The notes beneath the pieces were generated by a model. The model had not been told where the DNA came from and did no database searches. It saw only the letters and a program-made list of their open reading frames with translations. Of a DNA stretch of 64,000 bases, positions 1 to 8,394 are shown piece after piece. This DNA comes from Pirellula sp. Its GTDB lineage: Bacteria; Planctomycetota; Planctomycetia; Pirellulales; PNKZ01. The DNA lies in assembly GCA_013822735.1 (NCBI GenBank), contig PNKZ01000026.1:23150-87149 (forward strand), given 5' to 3'. Within the stretch, counting starts at the first letter, position 1; each line of letters begins with the position of its first letter. Position numbers and translations under genes: made by a program.

Positions 1-2
1 AT

Positions 3-533
3 AAGGATGAATTGGCGGCAGATAGCTTGGCCGCGAAGAGAGTCGAAGTTGCGATTGTCACGTTCGGCGAACGGGTTGAAACGGTCTGCGACTTCACCAC
101 GGCCGAACAGTTTTTTCCGCCGACCCTGCAGGCGAACGGGTACACGCCGATGGGCGCGGCGATCAATCAGGCCATAGACATGGTGACCCAGCGCAAGCAG
201 GTCTATCGTTCCAATGGCATACTCTTCTACCGACCGTGGATATTCTTGATCACTGACGGCGCGCCGACCGACGCTTGGCAAACGGCCGCCGAACGAGTAA
301 AGCAGGGTGAATCTGCGAAAGCCTTCTCATTTTTCTCCGTGGGGACCGCAGAGGCCAACTTCGACATTCTGAAACAACTGTCGGTCCGAGAGCCGCTCAA
401 GCTAAAGGGCGTGCGGTTCCGCGATCTCTTCAACTGGCTGTCCAATTCGCAGCAGTCCGTCTCAAGGTCTACGCCGGGAGAAGAGGTTAAACTTGAGAAC
501 CCCGTCACACCGAGCGGTTGGGCCAGCGTGTAG
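3..533 (+). CDS. vWA-domain protein (TerY/YegL-like), 5' end missing
   Basis: The reading frame is open from the window edge (codons from base 3 read K-D-E-L-A-A-D-S-L), so the N-terminus, with the first MIDAS motif, lies outside. The visible part has the core of a von Willebrand A domain: VEVAIVTFG, then a T-P-M-G segment (third MIDAS element, usually TxxG), then [10 protein letters not shown]. This arrangement is typical of TerY/YegL-type cytosolic vWA proteins. It is followed immediately by a PP2C phosphatase and a kinase-like gene on the same strand, the order of E. coli yegL-yegK-yegI and of the TerY-P triads described in bacteria. The protein probably acts as a metal-dependent scaffold or substrate for the phosphatase/kinase pair; that role is inferred. 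The family call is firm. Confidence 0.85.
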   Translation, partial: KDELAADSLAAKRVEVAIVTFGERVETVCDFTTAEQFFPPTLQANGYTPMGAAINQAIDMVTQRKQVYRSNGILFYRPWIFLITDGAPTDAWQTAAERVKQGESAKAFSFFSVGTAEANFDILKQLSVREPLKLKGVRFRDLFNWLSNSQQSVSRSTPGEEVKLENPVTPSGWASV

Positions 534-541
534 CCGACCGT

Positions 542-1315
542 ATGTGGAAGTTGCTTTATCAGAGCGTTCGCGGAACTTCGCATGAGCGAAGCGGCAAAGA
601 CTGCCAAGACAACTGCTTGGCAACGACGCTTCAACTGCCTTCCGAGACATTCGTGCTTCTGGCCTGTGCGGACGGGGCCGGGAGCGCCCTATATTCAGAA
701 CTGGCTTCAAAATGCGCCTGCGAGATGGCGATCACGGAGGCCGCGAGATGGCTCGAAGAAAAGCAATCGCTATCCGGATTGACGTCGACGGATGTCAAAC
801 AATGGATCGAACAAATCCGTAGCCGACTTGGTGATTTGGCGGCGGAACGCGATGTGGCCGTACGCGAGTTAGCGACGACCCTGCTGTTCGCAATTGTGGG
901 TGAAGGGCAAGCGTGCTTCTTTCAAATCGGTGACGGAGTGATCGTCGTCGAAACCGACGGCGCCTATCGCCATGTGTTCTGGCCGCAGAACGGCGATTAT
1001 GCGAACACGACGTATTTCATCACGGATCCCACGGCGATCGAGCGATTGCAGTTCGCCCAAGAGCAAAACCAAATTGATGAAGTCGCTCTTTTAACCGACG
1101 GGTTGCAGATGCTTGCTCTCACGTACTCCGAACAACGAGTACACGGACCTTTTTTTGCACCGATGTTTCAAACGCTTGGCGGTAGCGAAGCGGCCGAGGA
1201 ACTATTCGCACCTCTGGCGGGCTTTCTTGGTTCGGCCGCCGTGAACGATCGAACGGACGACGATAAGACGCTGGTACTCGCCAAGCGCTGCGGCAAGGGC
1301 AATGAGACTATTTGA
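542..1315 (+). CDS. PP2C-type Ser/Thr phosphatase (YegK-like)
   Basis: The ATG at 542 is chosen because it gives MWKLLYQSVRGTSHERSG, the usual start of YegK-type PP2C proteins; an upstream in-frame TTG at 518 would overlap the vWA gene. Family signs are the early RGTSHERSGKDCQD block, the metal-site segment ACADGAGSA, the central TTLLFAIVGEGQACFFQIGDG (first 20 residues diagnostic) and a late NDRTDDDKTLVL, which supplies the last metal-binding Asp. About 257 residues is normal for the stand-alone family. The 3' end overlaps the start of the kinase gene by 14 bases, so the two are probably translationally coupled. The expected role is to remove phosphates placed by the neighbouring kinase. The family is clear, the substrate unknown. 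Confidence 0.85.
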   Translation: MWKLLYQSVRGTSHERSGKDCQDNCLATTLQLPSETFVLLACADGAGSALYSELASKCACEMAITEAARWLEEKQSLSGLTSTDVKQWIEQIRSRLGDLAAERDVAVRELATTLLFAIVGEGQACFFQIGDGVIVVETDGAYRHVFWPQNGDYANTTYFITDPTAIERLQFAQEQNQIDEVALLTDGLQMLALTYSEQRVHGPFFAPMFQTLGGSEAAEELFAPLAGFLGSAAVNDRTDDDKTLVLAKRCGKGNETI

Positions 1316-3284
1316 TCCTCAAGGCCGCCCCGTCGAGTTGGGCGATGAGATTGGCGCCGGGGGTGAAGGGACCGTTTACGAGGTCCGCGGTAACGCCCAC
1401 TTGGTTGCTAAAACCTACAAGTCCCAGCCTTCGCCGGAAAAGGCGGCTAAGTTGAGTGCGATGGTCGCCGCCCAAGCAAACGGCATCGCAACGATGGCGG
1501 CGTGGCCTTCCGATACGCTGTGCTCACGGCCGAACGGTCCGGTCTCCGGGATACTCATGCCGCGCGTACGGGACCATGAGGAGATTCACAACCTCTACAG
1601 TCCCGCGCACCGCAAGCTCAAGTATGCGGACAAGGACTGGGTCTTTCTTGTCCATACGGCGATGAATTGCGCGACCGCTTTCGAGGCATTGCATTCCCTC
1701 GGGTGCGTGATTGGTGACGTCAACCAAGGCAATGTCCTCGTTTCAAAACAAGGGACCGTTTTTCTGATCGACTGTGACTCGTTTCAGTTTTCTGCCAATG
1801 GACGAGTTATGCCGTGCGAAGTCGGCGTCGTGCATTTCACCCCTCCGGAACTGCAGGGTAAGTCATTCCGGTCGGTAACGCGCACGCCGAATCACGACAA
1901 TTTCGGTCTGGCGGTCCTCGTCTTTCATCTGCTGTTCATGGGACGGCATCCGTTCGCCGGCCGGTTCCTAGGTAGCGGCGAAATGCCCGTCGAACGCGCC
2001 GTGAGCGAGTTTCGTTTCGCCTACGGAAGGTCCGCGGCGGCATTGCAAATGGAACGTCCTCCCTGGACGCTTGCCGTCGGAGATCTCGCGCCGACGGTCC
2101 AGAACTTATTTGAGCGGGCATTTGTGCGTGGCTCCGAAGCGGGCGGCCGGCCGACGGCCCGCGAGTGGCGCGAACACTTGTCAGCGCTCAAGGGACGTCT
2201 GAGTTCATGTCCCAATGACCGTGGGCACCGCTTCGAGTCGGTCCTATCGCAATGCCCGTGGTGCCGGCTCGTGCAGGCCGGGGCACCAAACTTCTTCGCC
2301 TCCATCACCATCGCGGCCACCGGGACAGGAACTTTTCAGTTCACGCTCGACGTCGGTCCGCTGTGGAACGCCATTGCCAATGTTCCGCGCCCAAGTACGT
2401 TTTTCGGCCGAATGCCGTATGCGATTCCGCGCCCGATCACTCCGACGCCGTTACCGCCGCTCGAACCGGCGCCCGGCATGCGCAAGTACGTCGGCTGGGT
2501 AGCAAGTACCACAACGGTCCTAGCGCTCGCCACCGCGCTGATTTTGCCGTTCGTCGCTTATCTGGCGACGACGGTGGCCGTGGTTTTCCTAGTTTGGTGG
2601 CTTGGCATGTACGTGATGTCGCCAATTTGGTCGGAAGCGCGTCGCAGAAGCGCGGCCGTTCGGCGCAATCGTGCTGAGTTAGCTAAGGTACAAGCGCAAT
2701 GGACCTCGTCGGCCAAAGAGTTCGATCAGGAATTTCAGCAAGAGTTGGCGCGGCTGACGCAAGCTCGTGAGCAGGTCCGACAATTACGCGGTGACTACCA
2801 AGGTGAGTTGCAAAACCTGGAGCGGGACTCATATCAGAGGCAAAAGAATCAATACTTACAGTCCGTTTTCATTTCCGATCACAAGATCGAAAAAATCGGC
2901 GAAGGTCGAAAGGCAACGCTAGAGTCGGCTGGGATCGAGACTGCCTTCGACGTTACGGATGCTCGAGTCGCGCGCATTCCGGGCTTCGGACCGACGCTTA
3001 CCGCGTCGCTACTGGCTTGGCGCCGGACCGTCGAAGCGAGGTTCCAATTCAATTCGAATCTCGGAATACCGGCCGTTGAGCGGCAAACTTTGAATTTCAG
3101 ATTTGCGCAGCGCCAATCACAGCTTGAAACCCTGCTGCGAAACGGCGAACACAGGTTGAGAGCCGTTCATCACCGTGCACGAGAACGAATGCTGGCACTT
3201 ACAGGGGAAATTATCGAAAAAGAGTTATCAGTGATGCAAGCGGAAGCAGATGCCGAATTAGCGATTGATCGAAAATGGACTTGA
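1302..3284 (+). CDS. Protein-kinase-like protein with Zn knuckle, membrane segments and helix-hairpin-helix domain (YegI-like)
   Basis: The protein has 660 residues. Its N-terminal kinase domain has a glycine loop GAGGEGTVYEV (18-28), ATP-binding Lys37 in VAKTY, a catalytic-loop equivalent GDVNQGNVLV near 140 (GDVNQGN in place of HRDxxxxN), DCDSF near 157 in place of DFG, and FTPPEL in place of APE. Around 303-322 is a four-cysteine knuckle (CPNDRGH then CPWC). Two hydrophobic segments at about 393-440 should put it in the membrane. A Gln/Glu/Arg-rich coiled coil (about 450-525) follows, then a helix-hairpin-helix pair (about 527-575, with ARIPGFGPTLTASLLAW). HHH domains usually bind DNA. This architecture matches YegI and the TerY-P kinases. 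The altered HRD motif keeps Asp and Asn, so activity is plausible. It closes the vWA-PP2C-kinase operon. Confidence 0.85.
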   Translation: MRLFDPQGRPVELGDEIGAGGEGTVYEVRGNAHLVAKTYKSQPSPEKAAKLSAMVAAQANGIATMAAWPSDTLCSRPNGPVSGILMPRVRDHEEIHNLYSPAHRKLKYADKDWVFLVHTAMNCATAFEALHSLGCVIGDVNQGNVLVSKQGTVFLIDCDSFQFSANGRVMPCEVGVVHFTPPELQGKSFRSVTRTPNHDNFGLAVLVFHLLFMGRHPFAGRFLGSGEMPVERAVSEFRFAYGRSAAALQMERPPWTLAVGDLAPTVQNLFERAFVRGSEAGGRPTAREWREHLSALKGRLSSCPNDRGHRFESVLSQCPWCRLVQAGAPNFFASITIAATGTGTFQFTLDVGPLWNAIANVPRPSTFFGRMPYAIPRPITPTPLPPLEPAPGMRKYVGWVASTTTVLALATALILPFVAYLATTVAVVFLVWWLGMYVMSPIWSEARRRSAAVRRNRAELAKVQAQWTSSAKEFDQEFQQELARLTQAREQVRQLRGDYQGELQNLERDSYQRQKNQYLQSVFISDHKIEKIGEGRKATLESAGIETAFDVTDARVARIPGFGPTLTASLLAWRRTVEARFQFNSNLGIPAVERQTLNFRFAQRQSQLETLLRNGEHRLRAVHHRARERMLALTGEIIEKELSVMQAEADAELAIDRKWT

Positions 3285-3497
3285 ACTCCCCTCGGAAGCT
3301 TCGAAACGTACTCCAAGGACAAGTCGTGGTTCTGGTCAACCTCATTTAAGACGCGACCGCAGTGCCCAGGCTGCGAAACAACAAGCTTCTAGGCGTTCAG
3401 TTGCTGATGTCGTGATAAATGGACAGATTCTCGGCAAAGTGAAAACAGAACTCCGCCGCGGGCATTCCGGCGTTACGACTATCCGAAAGGAGGATTC

Positions 3498-3698
3498 ATG
3501 GACTCGAACGCCGCTTGGCTTCTTCTGAAGGACGAGATCGAGAAGGCCGAATGGCAGGAGGCCGCCGAAACCGCGGAGAATCTGCTCGAATGGCTGAGCA
3601 AGAAAGGTTTTCCGCCCAAGGTCACCGGTTCCAAGGTCGTCGACCGCATCATCTGCGAAAGCACGGCGCGTGCGGTTGCAGCCTGGGAACTCGTGTAG
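3498..3698 (+). CDS. Small hypothetical protein, 66 aa
   Basis: The ATG at 3498 follows an excellent Shine-Dalgarno sequence (AAAGGAGG, about 4 bases upstream). The protein is acidic and helical-looking (KDEIEKAEWQEAAETAENL, then KGFPP and a C-terminal helix), without cysteines or a signal peptide. The unit between the triad operon and the UUCG terminator at 3707 appears monocistronic. It recalls short planctomycete proteins of unknown function; I do not recognise a named domain. The ribosome site and terminator make it a credible gene. Confidence 0.65.
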   Translation: MDSNAAWLLLKDEIEKAEWQEAAETAENLLEWLSKKGFPPKVTGSKVVDRIICESTARAVAAWELV

Positions 3699-3706
3699 GA
3701 CCACCC

Positions 3707-3736
3707 CCTCTCATCTTCGGATGGGAGGCACTTTTC
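3707..3736 (+). terminator. Rho-independent terminator with UUCG loop
   Basis: A 9-bp stem CCTCTCATC / GATGGGAGG (one G-U pair) closes a TTCG tetraloop (3716-3719) and is followed by CACTTTTC. It starts 9 bases after the stop codon of the 66-aa gene, so it most likely ends that transcript. Confidence 0.75.
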
Positions 3737-3805
3737 ATGCGCACCGAACGGGCCTTCAGGGGTGGTTGCTCGTGTGATATATTCCGTCAGTTGTTTCGTT
3801 GTTAA

Positions 3806-4657
3806 ATGGAACATAACGGGGGCAGATCAGCGGGAATGTCTCGAAAGAAACGCAAAAGACCGATTACGAAAACTTCGGTTGCGCAACAGGCCGTCCCCGC
3901 TCCCGCGTCGCAGGCCCCTGCACCGCCGGAGGTGCCATCAGCCCCGAAACCTGAAAAGAAAACTACTAATTGGGTGGCGTGGCTCGCGCTTTTCGTCAGC
4001 CTCGTGAGTGGTTCCGGGACCATCTGGAACGCAACGACATCCAATAGGAACTACGACCGGCTTTCCGGCCGAACCCGCGCGCAGCTGGTAATGATCGATT
4101 CTGTGCCAGCCCAGGAGGATGTGCCGGAGGGGCTTCTCCAAAAAAGCCCGATCTTCGATGAGCAGGTGCTTACGCTCAGCGATGTGGACGACTTTTTTCG
4201 TTTGAATCCACGGCTACTTTTCAAGAATGTCGGCGATGAGCCCATCGGCGACATCAGGTTAGAAACACGCCTCGGCTTCAGTTTCATAGATATGATTGGC
4301 GAACCTGAAGAACGCCAGCGTAAGCCAACTCCGTGGGCGTATGAAGATGCGACGCGCGACGACTATGTCCTCGGAGAAAAGCTGTTCCCGGAGCATATCG
4401 TGGAGGTGTCAATCGTCAGAGGACTACTTGATCAAATGACCCAGCTCCAGGCGACGGACCGAGCTGACCGCTGGCATTACGGACAATTTGACATTCGGTG
4501 TATGGGGAAACTTGTCAACGGAGGAGGGTTCGATAGCACGGATTATTCACAGGCTTCAGTGAATTTTCGTTGGAAGCCAGCGGGCTTTCCCCAAGACAAA
4601 TGCAAGAAGGTGCTAGAGAAGTTGAGGCACGTTCCTGTCGTCCGACAAACGAAGTAA
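3806..4657 (+). CDS. Single-pass membrane protein of unknown function
   Basis: The protein has 283 residues; a start at the second methionine (MSRKKRKR, residue 11) is equally possible. The order is a basic N-terminus, a Pro/Ala-rich linker (about 28-50), one membrane segment (about 56-75, WVAWLALFVSLVSGSG), and a 200-residue domain with beta-rich character (RLLFKNVGDEPIGDIRLE). The basic residues before the membrane helix suggest an N-in topology with the large domain outside. Phrases such as LLFKNVGDEPI resemble proteins carrying a soluble domain of unknown function behind one helix. I do not recognise the family. Confidence 0.6.
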   Translation: MEHNGGRSAGMSRKKRKRPITKTSVAQQAVPAPASQAPAPPEVPSAPKPEKKTTNWVAWLALFVSLVSGSGTIWNATTSNRNYDRLSGRTRAQLVMIDSVPAQEDVPEGLLQKSPIFDEQVLTLSDVDDFFRLNPRLLFKNVGDEPIGDIRLETRLGFSFIDMIGEPEERQRKPTPWAYEDATRDDYVLGEKLFPEHIVEVSIVRGLLDQMTQLQATDRADRWHYGQFDIRCMGKLVNGGGFDSTDYSQASVNFRWKPAGFPQDKCKKVLEKLRHVPVVRQTK

Positions 4658-4686
4658 CCGATCGATGTTGTGGATCAATAGAAGCG

Positions 4687-5301
4687 ATGACCGCCGGGCG
4701 CAAAAGTGTGGCCATGCACTCGCTGCGCTTCCCGGCCGAGACTGACGATCAGTTTCGTATTCGAGCGGAACGAACGGTGGGAATCGCCAAAGCACTTGTC
4801 GATGGCTGTCCTCGCAACAAGTTCATCCAGTGCCTGCTCGATAAAGGCAGGTACACGCTGGAGGACTGTAAGCGCTCGCCAACGGTTCGCGTCGAATTTG
4901 AGCAAGCCATCGCGTTCGGAGGGATCGGAGAAACCCTCGAAGCGACCAAAAACAGGCACTGGGGCGAGGGACCGTGGATCATGACCCTCGAAGAAGAGGA
5001 TGTCTTCGACCCGGATTTCATCAGCTACCTCTACCGCGAGAACAGCGTCTACAACCGCAGGTTCGATCAACGGAAGCGGATGAAGGAGCTGCTAGGCAGA
5101 AAGCATCGGCATCTCGTCGAGGACGCCAAGCACTACACCGCCACGAAGCGGATCTTTCTTCGGGATCTCATGCCGGAGAAAGCGGAAGCAATTCGGAAGC
5201 GACTCAATGTCTCGCCCGAAGTATTCTGGCGTGCGTGCAAGGGAAAGCAGTTCCTCGATCTGCCGAAACGGCTCGTTCATTTGGAGTTATTCGATGACTG
5301 A
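4687..5301 (+). CDS. Hypothetical protein, 204 aa
   Basis: The reading frame is open from 4570, but the first part lies over the preceding gene; ATG 4687 gives a start just after that gene's stop. The protein is charged and mostly helical, with a segment GPWIMTLEEEDVFDPDF in the middle and a Lys/Arg-rich second half (YNRRFDQRKRMKELL, KAEAIRKRLNVSPEVFW). The region RKRLNVSPEVFWRACKG could be a small helical DNA-binding unit, but this is weak. Its stop overlaps the start of the next small gene by 8 bases (ATGACTGA), so they are probably co-translated. Function unknown. Confidence 0.55.
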   Translation: MTAGRKSVAMHSLRFPAETDDQFRIRAERTVGIAKALVDGCPRNKFIQCLLDKGRYTLEDCKRSPTVRVEFEQAIAFGGIGETLEATKNRHWGEGPWIMTLEEEDVFDPDFISYLYRENSVYNRRFDQRKRMKELLGRKHRHLVEDAKHYTATKRIFLRDLMPEKAEAIRKRLNVSPEVFWRACKGKQFLDLPKRLVHLELFDD

Positions 5302-5506
5302 AGGTTACCTAGTAGAGATTGATCTCGGGTGGGTTTCGACGCACCTCACCCAAGAGCATCCAGACGCCAAGGTCTGCGACTTGGAAGATGCTAAGGCGTA
5401 TCTAAGGGAGCACGGCTTCGTCGAGGAAGACAACGGATGGGTATGCGATGAACGTGCTCTCGCGACCCTTAGAGACAACGAAATGATTTCGTCGAAGCCG
5501 ATCTAA
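5294..5506 (+). CDS. Small hypothetical protein, 70 aa
   Basis: The start at ATG 5294 overlaps the stop of the upstream gene. The sequence MTEGYLVEIDLGWVSTHL, then an alternating Glu/Asp/Lys-rich segment and NGWVCDERALATLRDN, suggests a small alpha/beta protein. The phrase HPDAKVCDLEDAKAYLREHGF has the look of a folded gene product rather than a chance frame. No named domain is recognised; the overlap supports coupling with the 204-aa gene. Confidence 0.5.
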   Translation: MTEGYLVEIDLGWVSTHLTQEHPDAKVCDLEDAKAYLREHGFVEEDNGWVCDERALATLRDNEMISSKPI

Positions 5507-5508
5507 TT

Positions 5509-5805
5509 TTGTATTCAAACGTAAGAGGCGCTACTCTTAAAACCGTGCCTCACCCCGACACGTGCCGCTGCGCTGCCTGCATCCGTGAACGTCAATCCAA
5601 GGCCGGCGCACATTCCCGGGACGGAGCATGGGTCTACAAGCGGAACATCGCCCTCTTCTCTTGCGACGAGCACACGGAATACACCCAACTCCATTTCCCA
5701 GGTCAGAAGATTTCTCTCGCCCCGCGTTCGAAATGCCTCTTCTGCAACATGGCGTACGAGGAAGATGGTAACTTCTGCTGCAAGTCACAAACACAGTCGT
5801 CGTAA
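5509..5805 (+). CDS. Small cysteine-rich protein, possible zinc ribbon
   Basis: There is no ATG in frame; TTG 5509 (3 bases after the previous stop) or GTG 5545 could start it. It contains PDTCRCAACIRERQ near the N-terminus and CLFCNMAYEEDGNFCC near the C-terminus, two paired-cysteine clusters that could together bind zinc. It ends the plus-strand run of small genes before transcription switches to the minus strand. The function is unknown and the start uncertain. Confidence 0.45.
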   Translation: MYSNVRGATLKTVPHPDTCRCAACIRERQSKAGAHSRDGAWVYKRNIALFSCDEHTEYTQLHFPGQKISLAPRSKCLFCNMAYEEDGNFCCKSQTQSS

Positions 5806-5906
5806 TTCTAGTCGGGGCAACTGGACGGCAATTGAACTTTTCCGCGCTGGGGCTACGTCGCTGGACCGAGCCGTTCAGCACCTAGTTCTCGCGGGATAGA
5901 TGGGCA

Positions 5907-6620
5907 TTATTTGTACCCGAGCGCAGTTTTTATCATTCCCGTTGCATCGGGATAACGCGCCCGAATGGTTCTTAGATCCGCTTCCGTTCCGCGCCGTCCG
6001 ACCAACATTCGCTGCGAACGACCGCAAGCGACTTCAAACAGGTGCAGCGTGATTTTGTTGAAGATGTCCAAACCGAACTGTTTCCCCCACCCGCCGGGAT
6101 TTAGAAACGAGTACGGATCATCTAACAACTGTTGGTCAGTTAGAGCTACCATTTGTTTCTCGCGGTAGGCAAGTACGGGGCGTTGCACTCTATTCACGGC
6201 GTAGCCATCAAAATGTTCCGCGACATAGTCGACTACGTCTGTTCTGCCTTCCCTTGCGCCAAAGACGAGAGCGATCGACGGAAAGCCGATAAAGTATTCA
6301 AAAGTCGCGGACAAATCTACTGGAACGACGTCTTCAATCTGGCACCACACGTGGTCAGAAGAACATCCGGCCGAATTTATACCGCCACCGCTCGGCAGCT
6401 TACCGATCAAATCACCACGTCGAATCGTCGCATGAAATCCAAAGAGCTTCGCAAGGAAATAGGTATGCAGCGCATGTTCGCGACAAAACCACCCCCAGTC
6501 GCCGTCATCCGTTAGCGTCGGAGGTTCCGTGTAGAGCTTGTTTAGTTCCGGCTTGATTTGGGTCCGAAAGATCGCCTTCAAGCCGTTCAGTTGTAATCGG
6601 GCCGTCGGTGAATTAGTCAT
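5907..6620 (-). CDS. Transglutaminase/papain-like fold protein (putative)
   Basis: The protein has 237 residues. A possible Cys-His-Asp triad appears in the order and spacing of transglutaminase-like proteins: Cys46 in WFCREHALHTYFLAKLFG, at the head of a helix; His90 in SSDHVWCQIED; and Asp102 in VPVDLSATF. There is no signal peptide and no membrane segment. The second half (GGWGKQFGLDIFN, RRGTEADLRTIRARYPDA) carries no motif I know. If active it would be a cysteine protease or an amide-bond enzyme in the cytosol. It ends the minus-strand island but lies about 70 bases from the next gene. The triad is visible; the fold call is inference. Confidence 0.5.
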   Translation of the reverse strand: MTNSPTARLQLNGLKAIFRTQIKPELNKLYTEPPTLTDDGDWGWFCREHALHTYFLAKLFGFHATIRRGDLIGKLPSGGGINSAGCSSDHVWCQIEDVVPVDLSATFEYFIGFPSIALVFGAREGRTDVVDYVAEHFDGYAVNRVQRPVLAYREKQMVALTDQQLLDDPYSFLNPGGWGKQFGLDIFNKITLHLFEVACGRSQRMLVGRRGTEADLRTIRARYPDATGMIKTALGYK

Positions 6621-6689
6621 TACCGCGCCTACATCTTGTCCGGGTCCGGCTCATACTCATCTCGACTTGCTCAGAGGTGAGCTTGCCGT

Positions 6690-7079
6690 CTAGTTGCGCG
6701 GCGTCGCTTGTCCGCCGCGGGCTTTGCGGAATCGAACGAACTCAGGATCGATCTCGACAACGACGTCGAGCGTGCAAGTCTCATACGCGAATAGCTGGAA
6801 GATACGCCGCACGTTTTCGGCCAGAATCGGGTCAGTTTCTAAGATTCCGCGTCCATCGACACGTGCATTTCGGTACAAAGCGGTCGCCAGATGCGGATTG
6901 TCTAGGCCACGAGTTCGGGCGTAATCCAAGCAGGAGTTGCGGCCGGAATTCGAGCTCCCGACCGGCGGGTTTTTCTCATGCGCCCGGTCGCGTTGGTCGG
7001 TCGAATGCACCGCTTGCGAACCACGGGCAATCGGTCTACCGCCACTCTCCGAACGCACCCTTTGCCCATTTGGCCGCAT
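6690..7079 (-). CDS. Hypothetical protein, start uncertain
   Basis: The C-terminal 75 residues look like a real protein (DNPHLATALYRNARVDGRG, then ETDPILAENVRRIFQLFAY and DVVVEIDPEFVRFRKARGG). The N-terminal half is Arg/Ser/Gly-rich and may not be translated. The longest form overlaps the 3' end of the upstream Cys-rich gene by 44 bases; a later GTG/TTG start is likely. It may instead be a degraded gene. No family recognised. Confidence 0.3.
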   Translation of the reverse strand: MRPNGQRVRSESGGRPIARGSQAVHSTDQRDRAHEKNPPVGSSNSGRNSCLDYARTRGLDNPHLATALYRNARVDGRGILETDPILAENVRRIFQLFAYETCTLDVVVEIDPEFVRFRKARGGQATPRN

Positions 7080-7674
7080 TCCCGACGATATCTGCGAAGT
7101 AATGCGTGGAGTGAGCGTGCTGGCGAATCGCGTCGATCAGATCCTTCCGCTGTTCCTCGCGTTTCCCATCGTCCTCCCGTTGATCACATACGTCGGCATT
7201 GCGCTGAAGCCACTCGTCGACGCCTTCGGTTTCGACAAATTCCAGCGGCGCGTACTCTCGCACGCATTCTCTGCATACTCCGTGATAAGCGTTCGGATGC
7301 ATATCGAGACAATGAACCGCGACCGTCTCTTTGAAATGCTGATATGGACTCCGGCAAATCGAACACAGGCCGCTGTCGCCATCGCCGGCGGTGACCGATT
7401 CGAACCGCCAGCCATCCGTCGGCTTGATCGAATAGGCTCGAATGTTTTCGAGGATCGACGGAAGCACCTCCTTCACAATCTGCTCCGCCTCGAGCAGATT
7501 TGAATAGTCGTCGTCGCTGTATGTTCCGACGGAATCCATGTCGCTACATTCGGCCGATCGAATCGCTTCCGCGAATCTCAATATCTGCTGGCTCGGAATG
7601 GGTTTTGTGAGCTCATCGATGCGGCCATCGAGCAAGTCGATCAATTCCTGGTACTCTTTCGGTGTCATGCCCAT
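7036..7674 (-). CDS. Hypothetical protein with Cys/His zinc-binding cluster
   Basis: The protein has 212 residues and starts MGMTPKEYQELIDLLDGRID; a second ATG two codons on is also usable, and an AAGG element precedes the start. The middle has CSICRSPYQHFKETVAVHC, then HPNAYHGVCRECV: Cys-x2-Cys, several His, and Cys-x2-Cys, a likely zinc finger. Both flanks are acidic and helical. It begins 25 bases after the AbiU2-like gene and should be in the same transcript. It may be a partner of that gene; no known family is recognised. Confidence 0.6.
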   Translation of the reverse strand: MGMTPKEYQELIDLLDGRIDELTKPIPSQQILRFAEAIRSAECSDMDSVGTYSDDDYSNLLEAEQIVKEVLPSILENIRAYSIKPTDGWRFESVTAGDGDSGLCSICRSPYQHFKETVAVHCLDMHPNAYHGVCRECVREYAPLEFVETEGVDEWLQRNADVCDQREDDGKREEQRKDLIDAIRQHAHSTHYFADIVGNAAKWAKGAFGEWR

Positions 7675-7698
7675 AGGTCGCCTTTTTGTGGAAGGGTA

Positions 7699-8394
7699 TC
7701 AATATTCAAAGGCTAGTTTCCGAAACTCCTGCCAAAGCTCCTCGGCCGATATTTGCTTCATCCGCACTCGCTGCTTTAGCGCGCTCATCGCCAAGCCATC
7801 CTCAAGATGCATGACGATCGAAACTGCATCCGGCTCCATCACCGGGTCAAATATGCTGTAATTATTGCCAAGCAGCTTGCCGATTTCGTTCATCACTTCG
7901 GAAATTGACGCGAGAGCCGTCTGAAACAATTCAGGCGGCAAAGCGGGAGCCAGCTTTTTATCCAGTCGACACTCAAGATCGTTGTGCGCGAGACGCTTGT
8001 CTCGATGGAACTTGAGCGATTCGAGTTCCACCTTTATGCGATCGAGGTCCGCTTTCAACTTGCAGACGGTTTCCTCGTCCTTGCCAATAATGGCTACATC
8101 GACAAGCCTCGCGAGAGACAAATTCTCGTTCTTGCCGTTACGAGCGGGGTCCATCACTCGGGTGAGCCGCAGAATAATCGAACTAACGAGGGAATCGTGG
8201 ATTGCCCGCCATCCGAAGCCAGCCACCTTATTTAGGACGGCGATGGTTTCTTTCGACTTCCGGAAAAGCCCCTCGTAGAGCTTCCAATACGCGTGCGCGT
8301 AGATAACTTCTTCGCTCACTGCTTTCCACAGTTTTTCTTCGTCCGACGCAGTGCTCTCCAGAACCGCGCCACTGGTATTCTCTGCCACGATCAC
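7699..8394 (-). CDS. AbiU2-type HEPN domain protein (putative)
   Basis: The start is the GTG at 8394, overlapping the stop of a 31-codon ORF (GTGA). The 231-residue protein is all-helical in appearance. The features point to HEPN-AbiU2: YWKLYEGLF early; a helix LVSSIILRLTRVMDPARNGKNENLSL (first part diagnostic) for the RLTD-like block; and R131-DKRLA-H137, the R-x(4-6)-H motif that forms the active site in HEPN ribonucleases. AbiU2 is named from a lactococcal phage-abortive locus; many HEPN proteins are RNases in toxin/antitoxin or defence systems. The neighbours (SRAP, Shedu, STAND NTPase) fit a defence setting. Nuclease activity here is inferred. Confidence 0.65.
   Translation of the reverse strand: MIVAENTSGAVLESTASDEEKLWKAVSEEVIYAHAYWKLYEGLFRKSKETIAVLNKVAGFGWRAIHDSLVSSIILRLTRVMDPARNGKNENLSLARLVDVAIIGKDEETVCKLKADLDRIKVELESLKFHRDKRLAHNDLECRLDKKLAPALPPELFQTALASISEVMNEIGKLLGNNYSIFDPVMEPDAVSIVMHLEDGLAMSALKQRVRMKQISAEELWQEFRKLAFEY

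Noticed and set aside
3265..3528. 87-aa plus-strand frame after the kinase gene
   Set aside because: Overlaps the kinase end and the well-supported 66-aa gene; Arg/Ser-rich, no ribosome site.
6937..7503. 188-aa plus-strand frame opposite the Cys-rich gene
   Set aside because: Antisense to a gene with clear zinc-binding motifs; no protein-like motifs of its own.
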